Assembly (NCBI GenBank): GCA_040222855.1
Contig: JAVKCD010000019.1
Span: forward strand, 480,912 to 544,911
DNA: 64,000 nucleotides
From: Phycisphaeraceae bacterium
GTDB lineage: Bacteria; Planctomycetota; Phycisphaerae; Phycisphaerales; Phycisphaeraceae
Reading direction: 5' to 3'
Part shown: positions 1 to 8,600 of the stretch, one piece after another
Layout of the letters: each line of letters opens with the position of its first letter
Position numbering within the stretch: the first letter of the stretch is position 1
Notes under the pieces: model-generated
Databases searched by the model: none
What the model was told of the DNA's origin: nothing
What the model saw: only the letters and a program-made list of their open reading frames with translations
Program-made: the position numbers and the translations under genes

Positions 1-636
1 ATGCAGGCGATGCGGAAGATCTGTGACGATCATGGGATTCTGCTGGCGTCGGACGAGGTGCAGACGGGCTTCTGCCGGACGGGCAAGATGTTTGCGATCG
101 AGCATTCGGGGGTTGAGCCGGACATGCTGATTACGGCGAAGAGCATCGGGGCGGGGCTGCCGATCTCGGCTGTGACGGGCAAGGCGGAGATCATGGATGC
201 GCCGCACCCGGGTGGGCTGGGGTCAACGTATGGCGGGAACCCGGTGTCGTGCGCGTCGGCGTTGGCGACGATTGATTACATGGAGAAGCACGATCTGGCT
301 GGTCGAGCGAACGTGGTGGGTGGGGTGATCATGGAACACTTCCGTCAGTGGCAGAGCCAGTACGAGTTCATCGGCGATGTGCGGGGTCTTGGTGCGATGT
401 GCGCGATGGAGTTTGTGACGGACCCGAAGACGAAGGAGCCGAACAAGCAGGCGCCAGTGGACATCGTTGGTGAAGCGTTCCAGCGTGGTCTGGTGATGAT
501 CCGGGCCGGTCTGTATACGAGTTGTCTGCGGGTGTTGTGTCCGCTGGTGATTACGGACGAGCAGCTTGATGATGCGATGAAGGCGCTGGGTGAGGCGGTG
601 GAGGCGGGGTACAAGAAGTGGAAGTCGTCGCGTTAG
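1..636 (+). CDS. gabT: Class III aminotransferase, 4-aminobutyrate aminotransferase-like (5' partial)
   Basis: This is the C-terminal half (211 residues) of a PLP-dependent class III aminotransferase; the reading frame is open to the window edge, so the ATG at base 1 is internal. Family members are usually about 420-450 residues. The DEVQTGFCRTG segment (residues 18-28) and the PLP-binding lysine in ITAKSIGAG (K47) are present, followed by the GSTYGGNP stretch that contacts the cofactor phosphate. The closest pattern is 4-aminobutyrate/diamine aminotransferase (GabT/PuuE). The enzyme would move an amino group from GABA or a diamine to 2-oxoglutarate. Agmatine deiminase and N-carbamoylputrescine amidase genes lie just downstream, so putrescine breakdown is a plausible role. 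Exact substrate is inferred, not seen. Confidence 0.85.
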   Translation: MQAMRKICDDHGILLASDEVQTGFCRTGKMFAIEHSGVEPDMLITAKSIGAGLPISAVTGKAEIMDAPHPGGLGSTYGGNPVSCASALATIDYMEKHDLAGRANVVGGVIMEHFRQWQSQYEFIGDVRGLGAMCAMEFVTDPKTKEPNKQAPVDIVGEAFQRGLVMIRAGLYTSCLRVLCPLVITDEQLDDAMKALGEAVEAGYKKWKSSR

Positions 637-643
637 AAGATTC

Positions 644-670
644 GGCACGCACCTGAAGGTGCGTGGCACC
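644..670. repeat. Hairpin with REP-like ends, copy A
   Basis: A perfect 8-bp stem (bases 646-653 with 658-665) around a 4-base TGAA loop sits just after the aminotransferase stop. The right end reads CGTGGCACCC and the left end GGCACG. The same two ends frame a longer hairpin at 44142-44183. No T-run follows on either strand, so an intrinsic terminator is unlikely; a REP-type palindrome or a 3'-end stabilising hairpin fits better. Confidence 0.5.
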
Positions 671-695
671 CTGAGTTGTGCGCTAAGAGTTTTTG

Positions 696-1373
696 ATGCC
701 TATCTCTGCTGATGATCTGCGGTTGTTGACGATCACGCCGGTGCACTTTGAGGCGTTGGAGCGGCTGCAGATTGACTGTTATCCGACGCTGGACCGGCGG
801 GAGTTGATGCGGGTCCCGCAGTTCGAGAGTCAGTACCAGGTGTTTGCGGAGGGCCAGATTGTGGCGGTGCTGCCCGACGGTCCGGGGCTGGGAGAGGCAC
901 CTTTGTGCGCGGACGGCCGGGTTGTTGGGCAGGGGTCGGGGTTCTTCGTTGACTTTGATTTTGACGACCCCGGGCACACGTTCCTGGAGATCGTGGACGG
1001 GAACTACTTTCGGAACCACGACCCTGAGGGTGATTACTACTACGGGGCGGACATCTCGACGCATCCGTGTGCACGAGAGCGCGGCATCGGCAAGCGGCTC
1101 TATGAAGCGCGGAAGGACCTGGTGCGGCGGTATGGGAAGAAGGGGATCGTCGCGGGCGGGTTGATCCCGGGATATGCGGCACACAAGCACGCGATGTCGG
1201 CGGAGGATTACGTCACGAAGGTCGTCGCGGGTGAGTTGGCGGACCCGACGCTGAGCTTTCAACTGCGGAACGGGTTTGTGGTGCGGGGGGTGCTGCGGGA
1301 TTACCTGCTTGATGCGGCGAGTGACAACTGGGCGACGTTGATTGAGTGGGTCAATCCATCTCAATCCATGTAG
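696..1373 (+). CDS. GNAT-family N-acetyltransferase of the type linked to carbon-nitrogen hydrolases
   Basis: A 225-residue GNAT protein. The acetyl-CoA loop is visible as the CARERGIGKRLYEARKDL region (about residues 125-142). An ATG at 696 follows AAGAG with short spacing; a TTG one codon earlier is possible. Elsewhere this particular GNAT type occurs as the N-terminal half of fusions with carbon-nitrogen hydrolases, and here an N-carbamoylputrescine amidase gene lies 1.2 kb away. That supports a shared amine or polyamine context, but the acetyl acceptor is unknown. The gene converges on aguA with a gap of only 14 bases and no visible terminator between them. Confidence 0.75.
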   Translation: MPISADDLRLLTITPVHFEALERLQIDCYPTLDRRELMRVPQFESQYQVFAEGQIVAVLPDGPGLGEAPLCADGRVVGQGSGFFVDFDFDDPGHTFLEIVDGNYFRNHDPEGDYYYGADISTHPCARERGIGKRLYEARKDLVRRYGKKGIVAGGLIPGYAAHKHAMSAEDYVTKVVAGELADPTLSFQLRNGFVVRGVLRDYLLDAASDNWATLIEWVNPSQSM

Positions 1374-1387
1374 CCGATGCGATGCAA

Positions 1388-2506
1388 TCAATAATTCTCC
1401 CGCCCCATCGGCGACATGTCATCGGCGGCGGGTTGTTGTTGGCTGAGGCAGTGGAGGGAACCGCGGCCGACGATGAGCCATTCGGCGCGGATGGGGACGA
1501 TGGTGAGGTGGGGGGCAGCTTGTTCGTAGAGGCGGATGGCGGTGTCGTCGGTCGGGCGGCCGAAGACGGGGAGGAAGAGGTGGCCGTTGGAGATGAGGTA
1601 GTTGGCGTAGGAGGCGGGGAGGTGTCCGCCGCCTGAGGTGGCGCCGTTTTCGTTGCGTTCGGCCTCGTAATCTTCGGGCATGTTGTAGGTGACGGCGGGG
1701 TGGACCTCGGGGAGTTCGATGAGATTAAGTTTGTTGCCGTCCTGATCGCGGGCCTGCTGGAGGGCTTGCCAGTTGGCTTCGAGGGCATCGTGATCGGGGT
1801 GGCCAACGGGGGCGCGGACGGCGGCGATGGTGTCGACGGTGATCCATCGCGCGAGGTCATCCTGATGGCCATCGGTGTCGTCGCCAACGATCCCTTGTGG
1901 CATCCAGATAATGTTGGTGATGCCGAGGGTGCCAGCGAGGTTGGCCTCGATCTGTTCACGGGTGAGGGAAGGGTTGCGGTTGGGGTGGAGGAGGCAGGCT
2001 TCGGTGGTGAGGAGTGAGCCGCGGCCATTGACTTCGAACGACCCGCCTTCGAGGACCATGTCGTGGCGCCAGTGGGGGATGCGTTTGCCGTTTTCGGATT
2101 CGAGGAACTCGGCGATGATGTCTGGGACGGAATCCATCTTATCCCACGGGGGGTACTTGCCCCCCCAGGCGTTGAAGCGGTAGTTATTGAAGGCGAGCCC
2201 GCCTTTGTCATCGACGAGGAAGATGGGTCCGTAGTCGCGGATCCAGGCGTCTTCGGGGGCGAGGCCGATGGAGTTGATGGCGGTGACGTTGACGACCTTC
2301 GACATGGCCCCGCACCACTCGGCGTGCTGCTCCTGAGCCTCTTTGAGGCAACCCGGGAAGGTGTCGGGGTTGGTGGGTGTGGTGACCCAGACGCGTTCCT
2401 GGGGTTCCCATTCGGCGGGCATGCGATAGCCGAGGTCGGCGGGGGTCGGGCCTTGTTTCATGACGGCGGAGTCGCCGTCGCGTGTGACTTCGTAGTAGGG
2501 AGGCAT
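1388..2506 (-). CDS. aguA: Agmatine deiminase
   Basis: A 372-residue protein of the amidinotransferase fold that hydrolyses agmatine to N-carbamoylputrescine and ammonia in the cytoplasm. The family signature blocks are present in order: TPADLGYRMPAEWEP near residue 21, WIRDYGP near residue 88, the EGGSFEVNG block near residue 150, GDDTDGHQDDLAR near residue 208, and the C-terminal GRGSLHCLSQQQP block holding the catalytic cysteine. Length is normal for the family. The ATG at 2506 has GAGG only two bases upstream; a second in-frame ATG at 2461 has no ribosome site, so I keep the longer start. It lies 86 bases after aguB on the same strand. Confidence 0.95.
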   Translation of the reverse strand: MPPYYEVTRDGDSAVMKQGPTPADLGYRMPAEWEPQERVWVTTPTNPDTFPGCLKEAQEQHAEWCGAMSKVVNVTAINSIGLAPEDAWIRDYGPIFLVDDKGGLAFNNYRFNAWGGKYPPWDKMDSVPDIIAEFLESENGKRIPHWRHDMVLEGGSFEVNGRGSLLTTEACLLHPNRNPSLTREQIEANLAGTLGITNIIWMPQGIVGDDTDGHQDDLARWITVDTIAAVRAPVGHPDHDALEANWQALQQARDQDGNKLNLIELPEVHPAVTYNMPEDYEAERNENGATSGGGHLPASYANYLISNGHLFLPVFGRPTDDTAIRLYEQAAPHLTIVPIRAEWLIVGRGSLHCLSQQQPAADDMSPMGRENY

Positions 2507-2592
2507 GGCCTCTTCGTTTCATGCTTGGGGTGCGGACAACTGGTGGCACAGACCGGGGCGTTGTTCCTTCAGCGGAACACGCTGGGTCTGGG

Positions 2593-3510
2593 TCAGGTTC
2601 CGTCGAGCATGCGTCGGATGAGGTCGCCATAGGCATCGACGCGGCGGTCGCGGAGGAACGGCCAGCCGATGCGGGCTTGCTGGATGCGGTTGAGGTCGCA
2701 CTCGGCGACGAGGACGGCTTCCTGATCGATGGGTGCTTCGGCGAGGACGGTGCCGCCTGGGTCGGCGATGAAGGAGGAGCCCCAGAAGGTGAGGTCGCCT
2801 TCGGTGCCGATTCGGTTGATGGCGGCGACGTAGACGCCGTTGGCGATGGCGTGGGAGCGCTGGATGATCTGCCAACTCTCGCGTTGGCGGAGGTTTTCGC
2901 TTTGCTCTTCTTCGTGGTGCCAGCCGATGGCGGTGGGGTAGAAGAGGACTTGAGCGCCCTGGAGGGCGGTGAGTCGTGCGGCTTCGGGGTACCACTGGTC
3001 CCAGCAGACGAGCATACCGGTGCGGGCGAAGCGTGTGTCCTGATTACGGAAGCCAACGCCGTTGCCGTTAGTTTGTCCGGGGAGGGGGGCGTCGCCTGGG
3101 GTGAAGTAGTATTTTTCGTAGAAGCGGGGGTCGTCGGGGATGTGCATCTTCCGGTAGGTGCCGATGATTTCGCCTTGGGGGCTGATCATGACGGAGGTGT
3201 TGTGGAAGAGGCCGGGGGCGCGTTTCTCGAAGATGGAGGCGGAGATCTCGATGTGTAGTTCTTTGGCGAGATCAGAGAGCGCCTGGGTGGTTGGCCCTGG
3301 GATGGTTTCGGCGAGTTCGAAGAAGGCGGGGTCTTCGGCCTGGGGGAAATAGTGAGCGCAGAAGAGTTCTTGGGTTGCGACGAGGTCGGCACCCTGTCCA
3401 GCGGCATCCCGGATCATCTCGATGGCCTTAGCGCGGTTGGTGGCCGGGGCGGCATCGACTGGGCAGGCATGCTGCACGAGGCCGAGCTTGATCGATGTTG
3501 GCGAACCCAC
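2593..3510 (-). CDS. aguB: N-carbamoylputrescine amidase
   Basis: A 305-residue nitrilase-superfamily enzyme that converts N-carbamoylputrescine to putrescine, CO2 and ammonia, the step after AguA. The catalytic triad is visible: Glu in ATQELFCAHYFP (about residue 48), Lys in YRKMHIPDD (about 120) and Cys in LVCWDQWYPEAAR (about 168). The translation start is a GTG with GGGAGG seven bases upstream. The gene order dsbD-aguB-aguA on one strand suggests aguB and aguA are co-transcribed. Length and motifs fit the family well. Confidence 0.95.
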   Translation of the reverse strand: MGSPTSIKLGLVQHACPVDAAPATNRAKAIEMIRDAAGQGADLVATQELFCAHYFPQAEDPAFFELAETIPGPTTQALSDLAKELHIEISASIFEKRAPGLFHNTSVMISPQGEIIGTYRKMHIPDDPRFYEKYYFTPGDAPLPGQTNGNGVGFRNQDTRFARTGMLVCWDQWYPEAARLTALQGAQVLFYPTAIGWHHEEEQSENLRQRESWQIIQRSHAIANGVYVAAINRIGTEGDLTFWGSSFIADPGGTVLAEAPIDQEAVLVAECDLNRIQQARIGWPFLRDRRVDAYGDLIRRMLDGT

Positions 3511-3604
3511 GACCGGACCTCCCAGGGCGAGTTTTGCCCTTAGTCTTTCAGAAGCATCCTATCCGGGCCTGTTAACAATGGCCAGATGATGCCTGTGTCC
3601 GGGG

Positions 3605-5491
3605 CTATGGGCTGGATTCGGCGATTTTTTGATCGGGCTGGAGTTCAGCCATCAGCTGGTCGTAGGTATAGAGGCCCTGGAGAACGCGGGTGGGTCGGTT
3701 TTGGCCGGGGTGGTAGACGGCGGCGAGGGGGATCCCGCCACCGGCACCGAGTTCGCGTTGGAGGGGCCAGCCGGGGGCGTTGGCGGCGGTGAGATCGACC
3801 TTGAAGGCGACGTAGTCGGTGTTATTGAAGACGGCGACGACATCGGGGGTTCGGTAGAGGGTGCCTTCGAGGTAGTGGCAGTTGCCGCACCAGTCGGCGG
3901 TGAACTTGAGGAGGATGTGTTTGTCATCGGCGCGGGCCTGTTCGAAGGCTTCGACGGTAAAGGTCTGCCAGGGGAGTGGGCTTGATCCGGCGAGGGTTCG
4001 GGCGATGAGGACGCCTGAGGTGGTCAGGATGATGGCCAGCAGGGTGACGCTTAGGCGTGGGACGAGTCGGTGCGTGATGCTGAAGGTGCGCACCACCATG
4101 TAGAGCATGGTGAGGGTGAGGAGGGCGGCGATGATCCACCATTCCCAGCGGCCGGGGATGAGGGCGCCGAAGAAGAAGATGGCGACGACGATTAGAAGCC
4201 CGCCCATGGTCTGTTTTGTGAGTTCGCTGGCGGGACCGGAGCGTGGGAGTCGATCGACGAGCGTTGGGAAGGCGGTGAGGAGGAGGTAGGGAGCGGCCAT
4301 GCCGACGCCTACGGCGGTGAAGGTGCCGAGTGCGAGGGCGGGCGGTTGTTTGACGGCCCAGGCGATCGTGGCGCCGAGCATCGGCCCTGTGCAAGGGGTG
4401 GACAGGATGGCGGTGAGCACGCCGAGGAGCAGGTTGCCGGTGGTGGTGTCGGAGGAGGGGTTGAGGGCGTAGACCGACTGCGGGAGTTGGAAGGTGAAGA
4501 GGCCCATCATGCCCAGGGCCATGGCGATGATGATGAGTCCGAGCCCTGCGGAGACCGGCGGGTAACTGAAGATCTGGCCCCATTCGAGGGCGTCGAGGCC
4601 GGAAACGAGGCCTGCGACGAGGAGTCCGAGGAAGACGAAGGTGAGGACGATGCCGAGGGCGTAGATGACGCCGAGGTAGAGGGCGCGGCTACGGTGACCG
4701 GCGGCCTTGTGGAGGCTCATGATCTTGATGGGGATCACCGGGAGCACGCAGGGCGTGACGTTGAGGAGGACACCGGCGGCGGCCCCGATCAGGAGGACGA
4801 GAGCGATGCCTGCGGGGTTGCTGGTGTCGATGGTGAACTCGACGCCGAAGAAGTCGTTGCGGAGCAGTCCGGAGGCTGGGAGGGCGTCGGGTGCTTGCTC
4901 GTAGACGGTGGCGAAGCTGCTGGGGTCGAAGTCGGCGAACAGAGTCGTGTCGGCGGGGATTGAGGTTTGTGCGGGGAGTTGATCGGTGACGGTGAGGGTC
5001 GTCTGGAGGGTGAGGGTTTTGGGTGGGAAGCAGACCTGATCGTTGCAGGCCTGGTAGGTGAGGCTGATGGCGATTGGGCGGTCGCCGAGGGCGGCTTCAT
5101 CGGGGATGACGACGGGGATGTAGATGATGGTGCGGCCGATGAAGGAGGCAACGGGTTCGGGGTCGTACTGGACTTCGATGTCGATGGGGTCGGGGAACTG
5201 GACCTGTCCGGGGAGGAGGCCGTCGACGGGTTCGATGCGGACGGCGGTGGGAATGTACATGGTGTCCGCGGGCATGGCGGCGGCGTTGGGATTGGTGTGG
5301 AAGCCATCGGCGATGTCGAGGACGAGAGCGAGGGCACGCTGGTCGCCTGGCATGGCCTGGGGGTTCTGCCAGACGAGTTTTGCGGTGACGATCTCGCCGG
5401 GCGGGGCGAACTGGGCGAGGGCTGGGGTGGAGATGATCGAGCTGAGGGCGAGGATCAGGGTCGTCAGGATGGAGAGGCGGTGTCGTGACAT
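3605..5491 (-). CDS. dsbD: Thiol:disulfide interchange protein, DsbD-type
   Basis: A 628-residue membrane protein that carries reducing equivalents from the cytoplasm to the periplasm. Reading from the ATG at 5491 gives a clean signal peptide ending near ALAQF. The N-terminal DsbD-alpha-like domain has C149 and C154. The multi-helix transmembrane domain has its two redox cysteines in NVTPCVLP (C248) and STPCTGP (C367). A C-terminal thioredoxin-like domain carries WCGNC (C535/C538). An in-frame start 99 bases upstream would add a charged, non-signal-like leader and is rejected. The gene lies between the terminator of the giant gene and aguB. Its thiol partner could be envelope proteins or c-type cytochromes; nothing nearby decides this. 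Confidence 0.93.
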   Translation of the reverse strand: MSRHRLSILTTLILALSSIISTPALAQFAPPGEIVTAKLVWQNPQAMPGDQRALALVLDIADGFHTNPNAAAMPADTMYIPTAVRIEPVDGLLPGQVQFPDPIDIEVQYDPEPVASFIGRTIIYIPVVIPDEAALGDRPIAISLTYQACNDQVCFPPKTLTLQTTLTVTDQLPAQTSIPADTTLFADFDPSSFATVYEQAPDALPASGLLRNDFFGVEFTIDTSNPAGIALVLLIGAAAGVLLNVTPCVLPVIPIKIMSLHKAAGHRSRALYLGVIYALGIVLTFVFLGLLVAGLVSGLDALEWGQIFSYPPVSAGLGLIIIAMALGMMGLFTFQLPQSVYALNPSSDTTTGNLLLGVLTAILSTPCTGPMLGATIAWAVKQPPALALGTFTAVGVGMAAPYLLLTAFPTLVDRLPRSGPASELTKQTMGGLLIVVAIFFFGALIPGRWEWWIIAALLTLTMLYMVVRTFSITHRLVPRLSVTLLAIILTTSGVLIARTLAGSSPLPWQTFTVEAFEQARADDKHILLKFTADWCGNCHYLEGTLYRTPDVVAVFNNTDYVAFKVDLTAANAPGWPLQRELGAGGGIPLAAVYHPGQNRPTRVLQGLYTYDQLMAELQPDQKIAESSP

Positions 5492-5540
5492 GGGGTGAGG
5501 TGGTCCTAAGGGTCCTACAACGATAGACATCCTGGTCTGA

Positions 5541-5580
5541 GAAAGGAAAACGGGCGGGAATCGTGGGTGATTCCCGCCCG
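5541..5580 (-). terminator. Intrinsic terminator of the giant surface-protein gene
   Basis: A perfect 12-bp GC-rich stem (5551-5562 with 5569-5580, six-base loop) lies 25 bases past the giant gene's stop. On the minus strand it is followed by a U-rich stretch reading TTTTCCTTTCT. The layout is that of a Rho-independent terminator. Confidence 0.85.
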
Positions 5581-5605
5581 TGGCGAACAAAGTTGAGATT
5601 TCGGT

Positions 5606-8600
5606 TTAGGCGAGGGATCGGAGGAGCATATCGACGGTGTCGATGTCACCGACGGGGAACTCAAAGGGGCTCAGTGTTGATGTGCCAAAACGCAGACTTT
5701 CGCCCACAAGCGCATCACTTGGGATGAAGGGGCCCGCTGACATGAGGTGCAATGGGCTGGTGTTGGAGTTGTTTAGAGTCAGCGGGTTGTTGTCCGGGTC
5801 ATCACTCAGGAGGCCTGCTACCGAGTGGTTGTGACCGAGAATATGGCCGAGTTCGTGGGCTGCAACATTTGCGAAAGCATTCGCGTACTCGTTGTAGGCT
5901 TGGTTTGTTGTCGTGGCTTGACTGAGGCCTATGAAGTTTTCTGCAAAGATAATGGCGCGATCAGTTTTGTCCATGTTCAGGCTGTCGAGCTGCTCGGCGC
6001 GTCCGAGTGTTCCGGGGTCTCCAAGGTTAGTAAATCCGAAGAACAGCTCTGAGTAGGCGATATCCAGACCGGCGGCACTCGGATCAGTGAGCGTGAAGTA
6101 GACGCCGGAGCTTGCTGACAGGAATGGCGTAAAGTCCGTTCCGAGCAATCCAACGTTTAGTGTGGGAGTAACCGCGCCGTCAAAGATTCTGGCTCCGGTC
6201 GGTATCGCTTCATAAATATCAACGATGCGGCTAATGATCTCGATCATCAGGTCATCTGTGCGGCCTGACAGGCGAGCATCGATGATCCCTGCATCGAATG
6301 TTATTAGCTCTGCGGTCGTGCCAAAGATATTAAATACGGTGTCGCCCTCAAAGTTCAGGTAGACCAACTGCTTGGGGCTGTTGAACCCGAGCAAGTTGCC
6401 GTTTTCGCCGATGAAGTTGCTGACGTAGTCGATGGTTTGCTGCTGGAGACTTGGTGTCAGATTGAGGAGGTTCACATCGGTGGATGCCCGGACCAACTCG
6501 ATCTCGTAGACCGAGGTGCTATCGACTGCGGCTACGGCGATGAAGTATTCACCCGATTCGGACAGCTCCACACCGGCCGTATAGCGTCCGTTGATCGTGT
6601 CGGGGATATTGCTGCGGGTGATGACCTGTTCGTAGGTGTCATCGCTCTGGTCGAGGGTGCCCTGGGTATCGCGGTAGAAGAGGCCGACCTGGGCTTCGCC
6701 GTCGAAGACGGTGACGTCGAGGCTGAGAAACTCAAAGGCGTTAGCCTGGAAGGAGAAGATATCGACATCGCCAAGATTCTCGAACGCACTGGTGACGGAG
6801 GCGGCGGGGGTGTTGAGGCCGATCCCGCTGGCGAGGGTTCCGTAGTTGGCTCCGGGGAAGAAGTCGTTGGCGACATCGAAGCCATTGAGCTGGACGACGG
6901 AGCTGCCGCCGCCTTCGACGCCGTCAAAGTTGGCATCGAGGATCGTCCCGCTGACGTCTTCGCCGAACTCGGCGGTTCCGTCGTTGTTCGGATCGCGTTC
7001 GATGGAGCGGAGTCCGGAGCGGTCGAGGATGGTGGTATCGGAGAGGCTGCCGGAGAGGATGATTTCTACCGGGTTGGTCGTGGCCGTATCGAAGCCGTCA
7101 GGTTTAACGATCTCGACACGGGTGCGGCTTTGGCCCTGGTCATCGAGTTCGCGGAAGACCCGGAGTTCGATGCCGTTGCCGCCATCGAGGATGGCTCCGG
7201 TGACACTATCGACGATGGCGATGCTGCCGCGGACATCGTCGAGGTCGAGCAGGTCGCCATCGTTATTGGTGTCCTGCGCGAGAACGAGGCTAGAGGTCAG
7301 AATCTCTTCATTGAAGGTAATGAAGGCGGTGGTGAAGGTGAGGGCACCCGAGGGGAGCGTGGCGAGGTCTTCGAAGCCGATATCAACGACGGTGGGTGCG
7401 TTGTGGGCGTCGGTGTACTCGCGGGTGATCAGGAGGTTTGTGCCGGTTCCGGTGAGGCGGTCGATATCGCCTGCGGCGGCCACGATGGAGGCCTGTGATG
7501 ATCCGGCGCCTGCTCCAAAGACACGACCGAAGCTGATCTGGCCGATCCCGCTGGCGAGCAGTCCGCCTGCCTCTGCGGAATCGACGGGGGATAGATCGTT
7601 GAGGTTCTGGCCGAGGAGGGTGTCGTTCCCGGTGTAGGCCCGGAGGTCGGTGGGGATGCCGGAGCCGTTGTCGATGCTGGGCAGGACGCCAGCGACGATG
7701 GCACTGCGGACGTAATCGCCACGGATCGAGGCGCGGTCAAGTGTTCCGCCAAAGATCTGGTCATCGGCGGTGTTGTAGATGCCGTCCATACCGATCCAGA
7801 CGCCTGCGGAGAGCAGGCCGTTTCTCATGTCACCGCTGATAGAGACGTTGCCCAGGTTGGTTCCGGCGAGGAAGGTTCCGCCATCGATCTCGCCGAAGCG
7901 AGCGGAGCGGACGGCCCCGCTGGTGGCGATGAGTCCGGCGTGTGTTCCTCGGAGGGAGATGTTGGAGGCGTCGCCGTGGATGATCACGGTGCTTCCGGAG
8001 GCCGTTGCGCTGGTGGTGAAGCTGGAGAGATCGCCGGTGATTTCGATGCTGGCGGCTGCGCCGAGATCATCGAGCCGTAGCGAGCGGGCTTCGCTCAGGA
8101 TCAGGTTGCCATTGAAGGTGCCGGAGAAGGTAGCGCTGCCGAGGGAGTCGACGCGGACGCTGGAGAGTGAACCGGCGGCACCGGACACACGCAGCGAGCC
8201 GAGGTCGGGGGTGACGATCTCGCCAGCAAAGGAACCGGCGATGCTGACACTGCGGATGCTGTCGCCTGCGGAGATGGACCCGCTGAGCATCGAGCCTCGG
8301 AGATTGACGGAGCTGATGTCTTCGCCAGCACGGAGTCCGCCGGTGAAGTTTCCGCTGTTCTGGTTGAAGGTTCGGATGGACGTATTGGATTCGATGAGCC
8401 CGGCGAAGTTTCCGCTGGCGGTGACGGTACCGATGGTGTTGCCGGTAGCGAAGATTCGGCCATCGAAGTCGTTATCGATCGAGATGCTGCCGAAGGAGTC
8501 GGCCTGGACCCGATCGATCCCGGCTGCTCCGGCGATGATGGGTACGATCTCGCCGGAGGTATTCGAGGCATTCATCGTGGAGCTTGCGGCGTCGTAGTTG

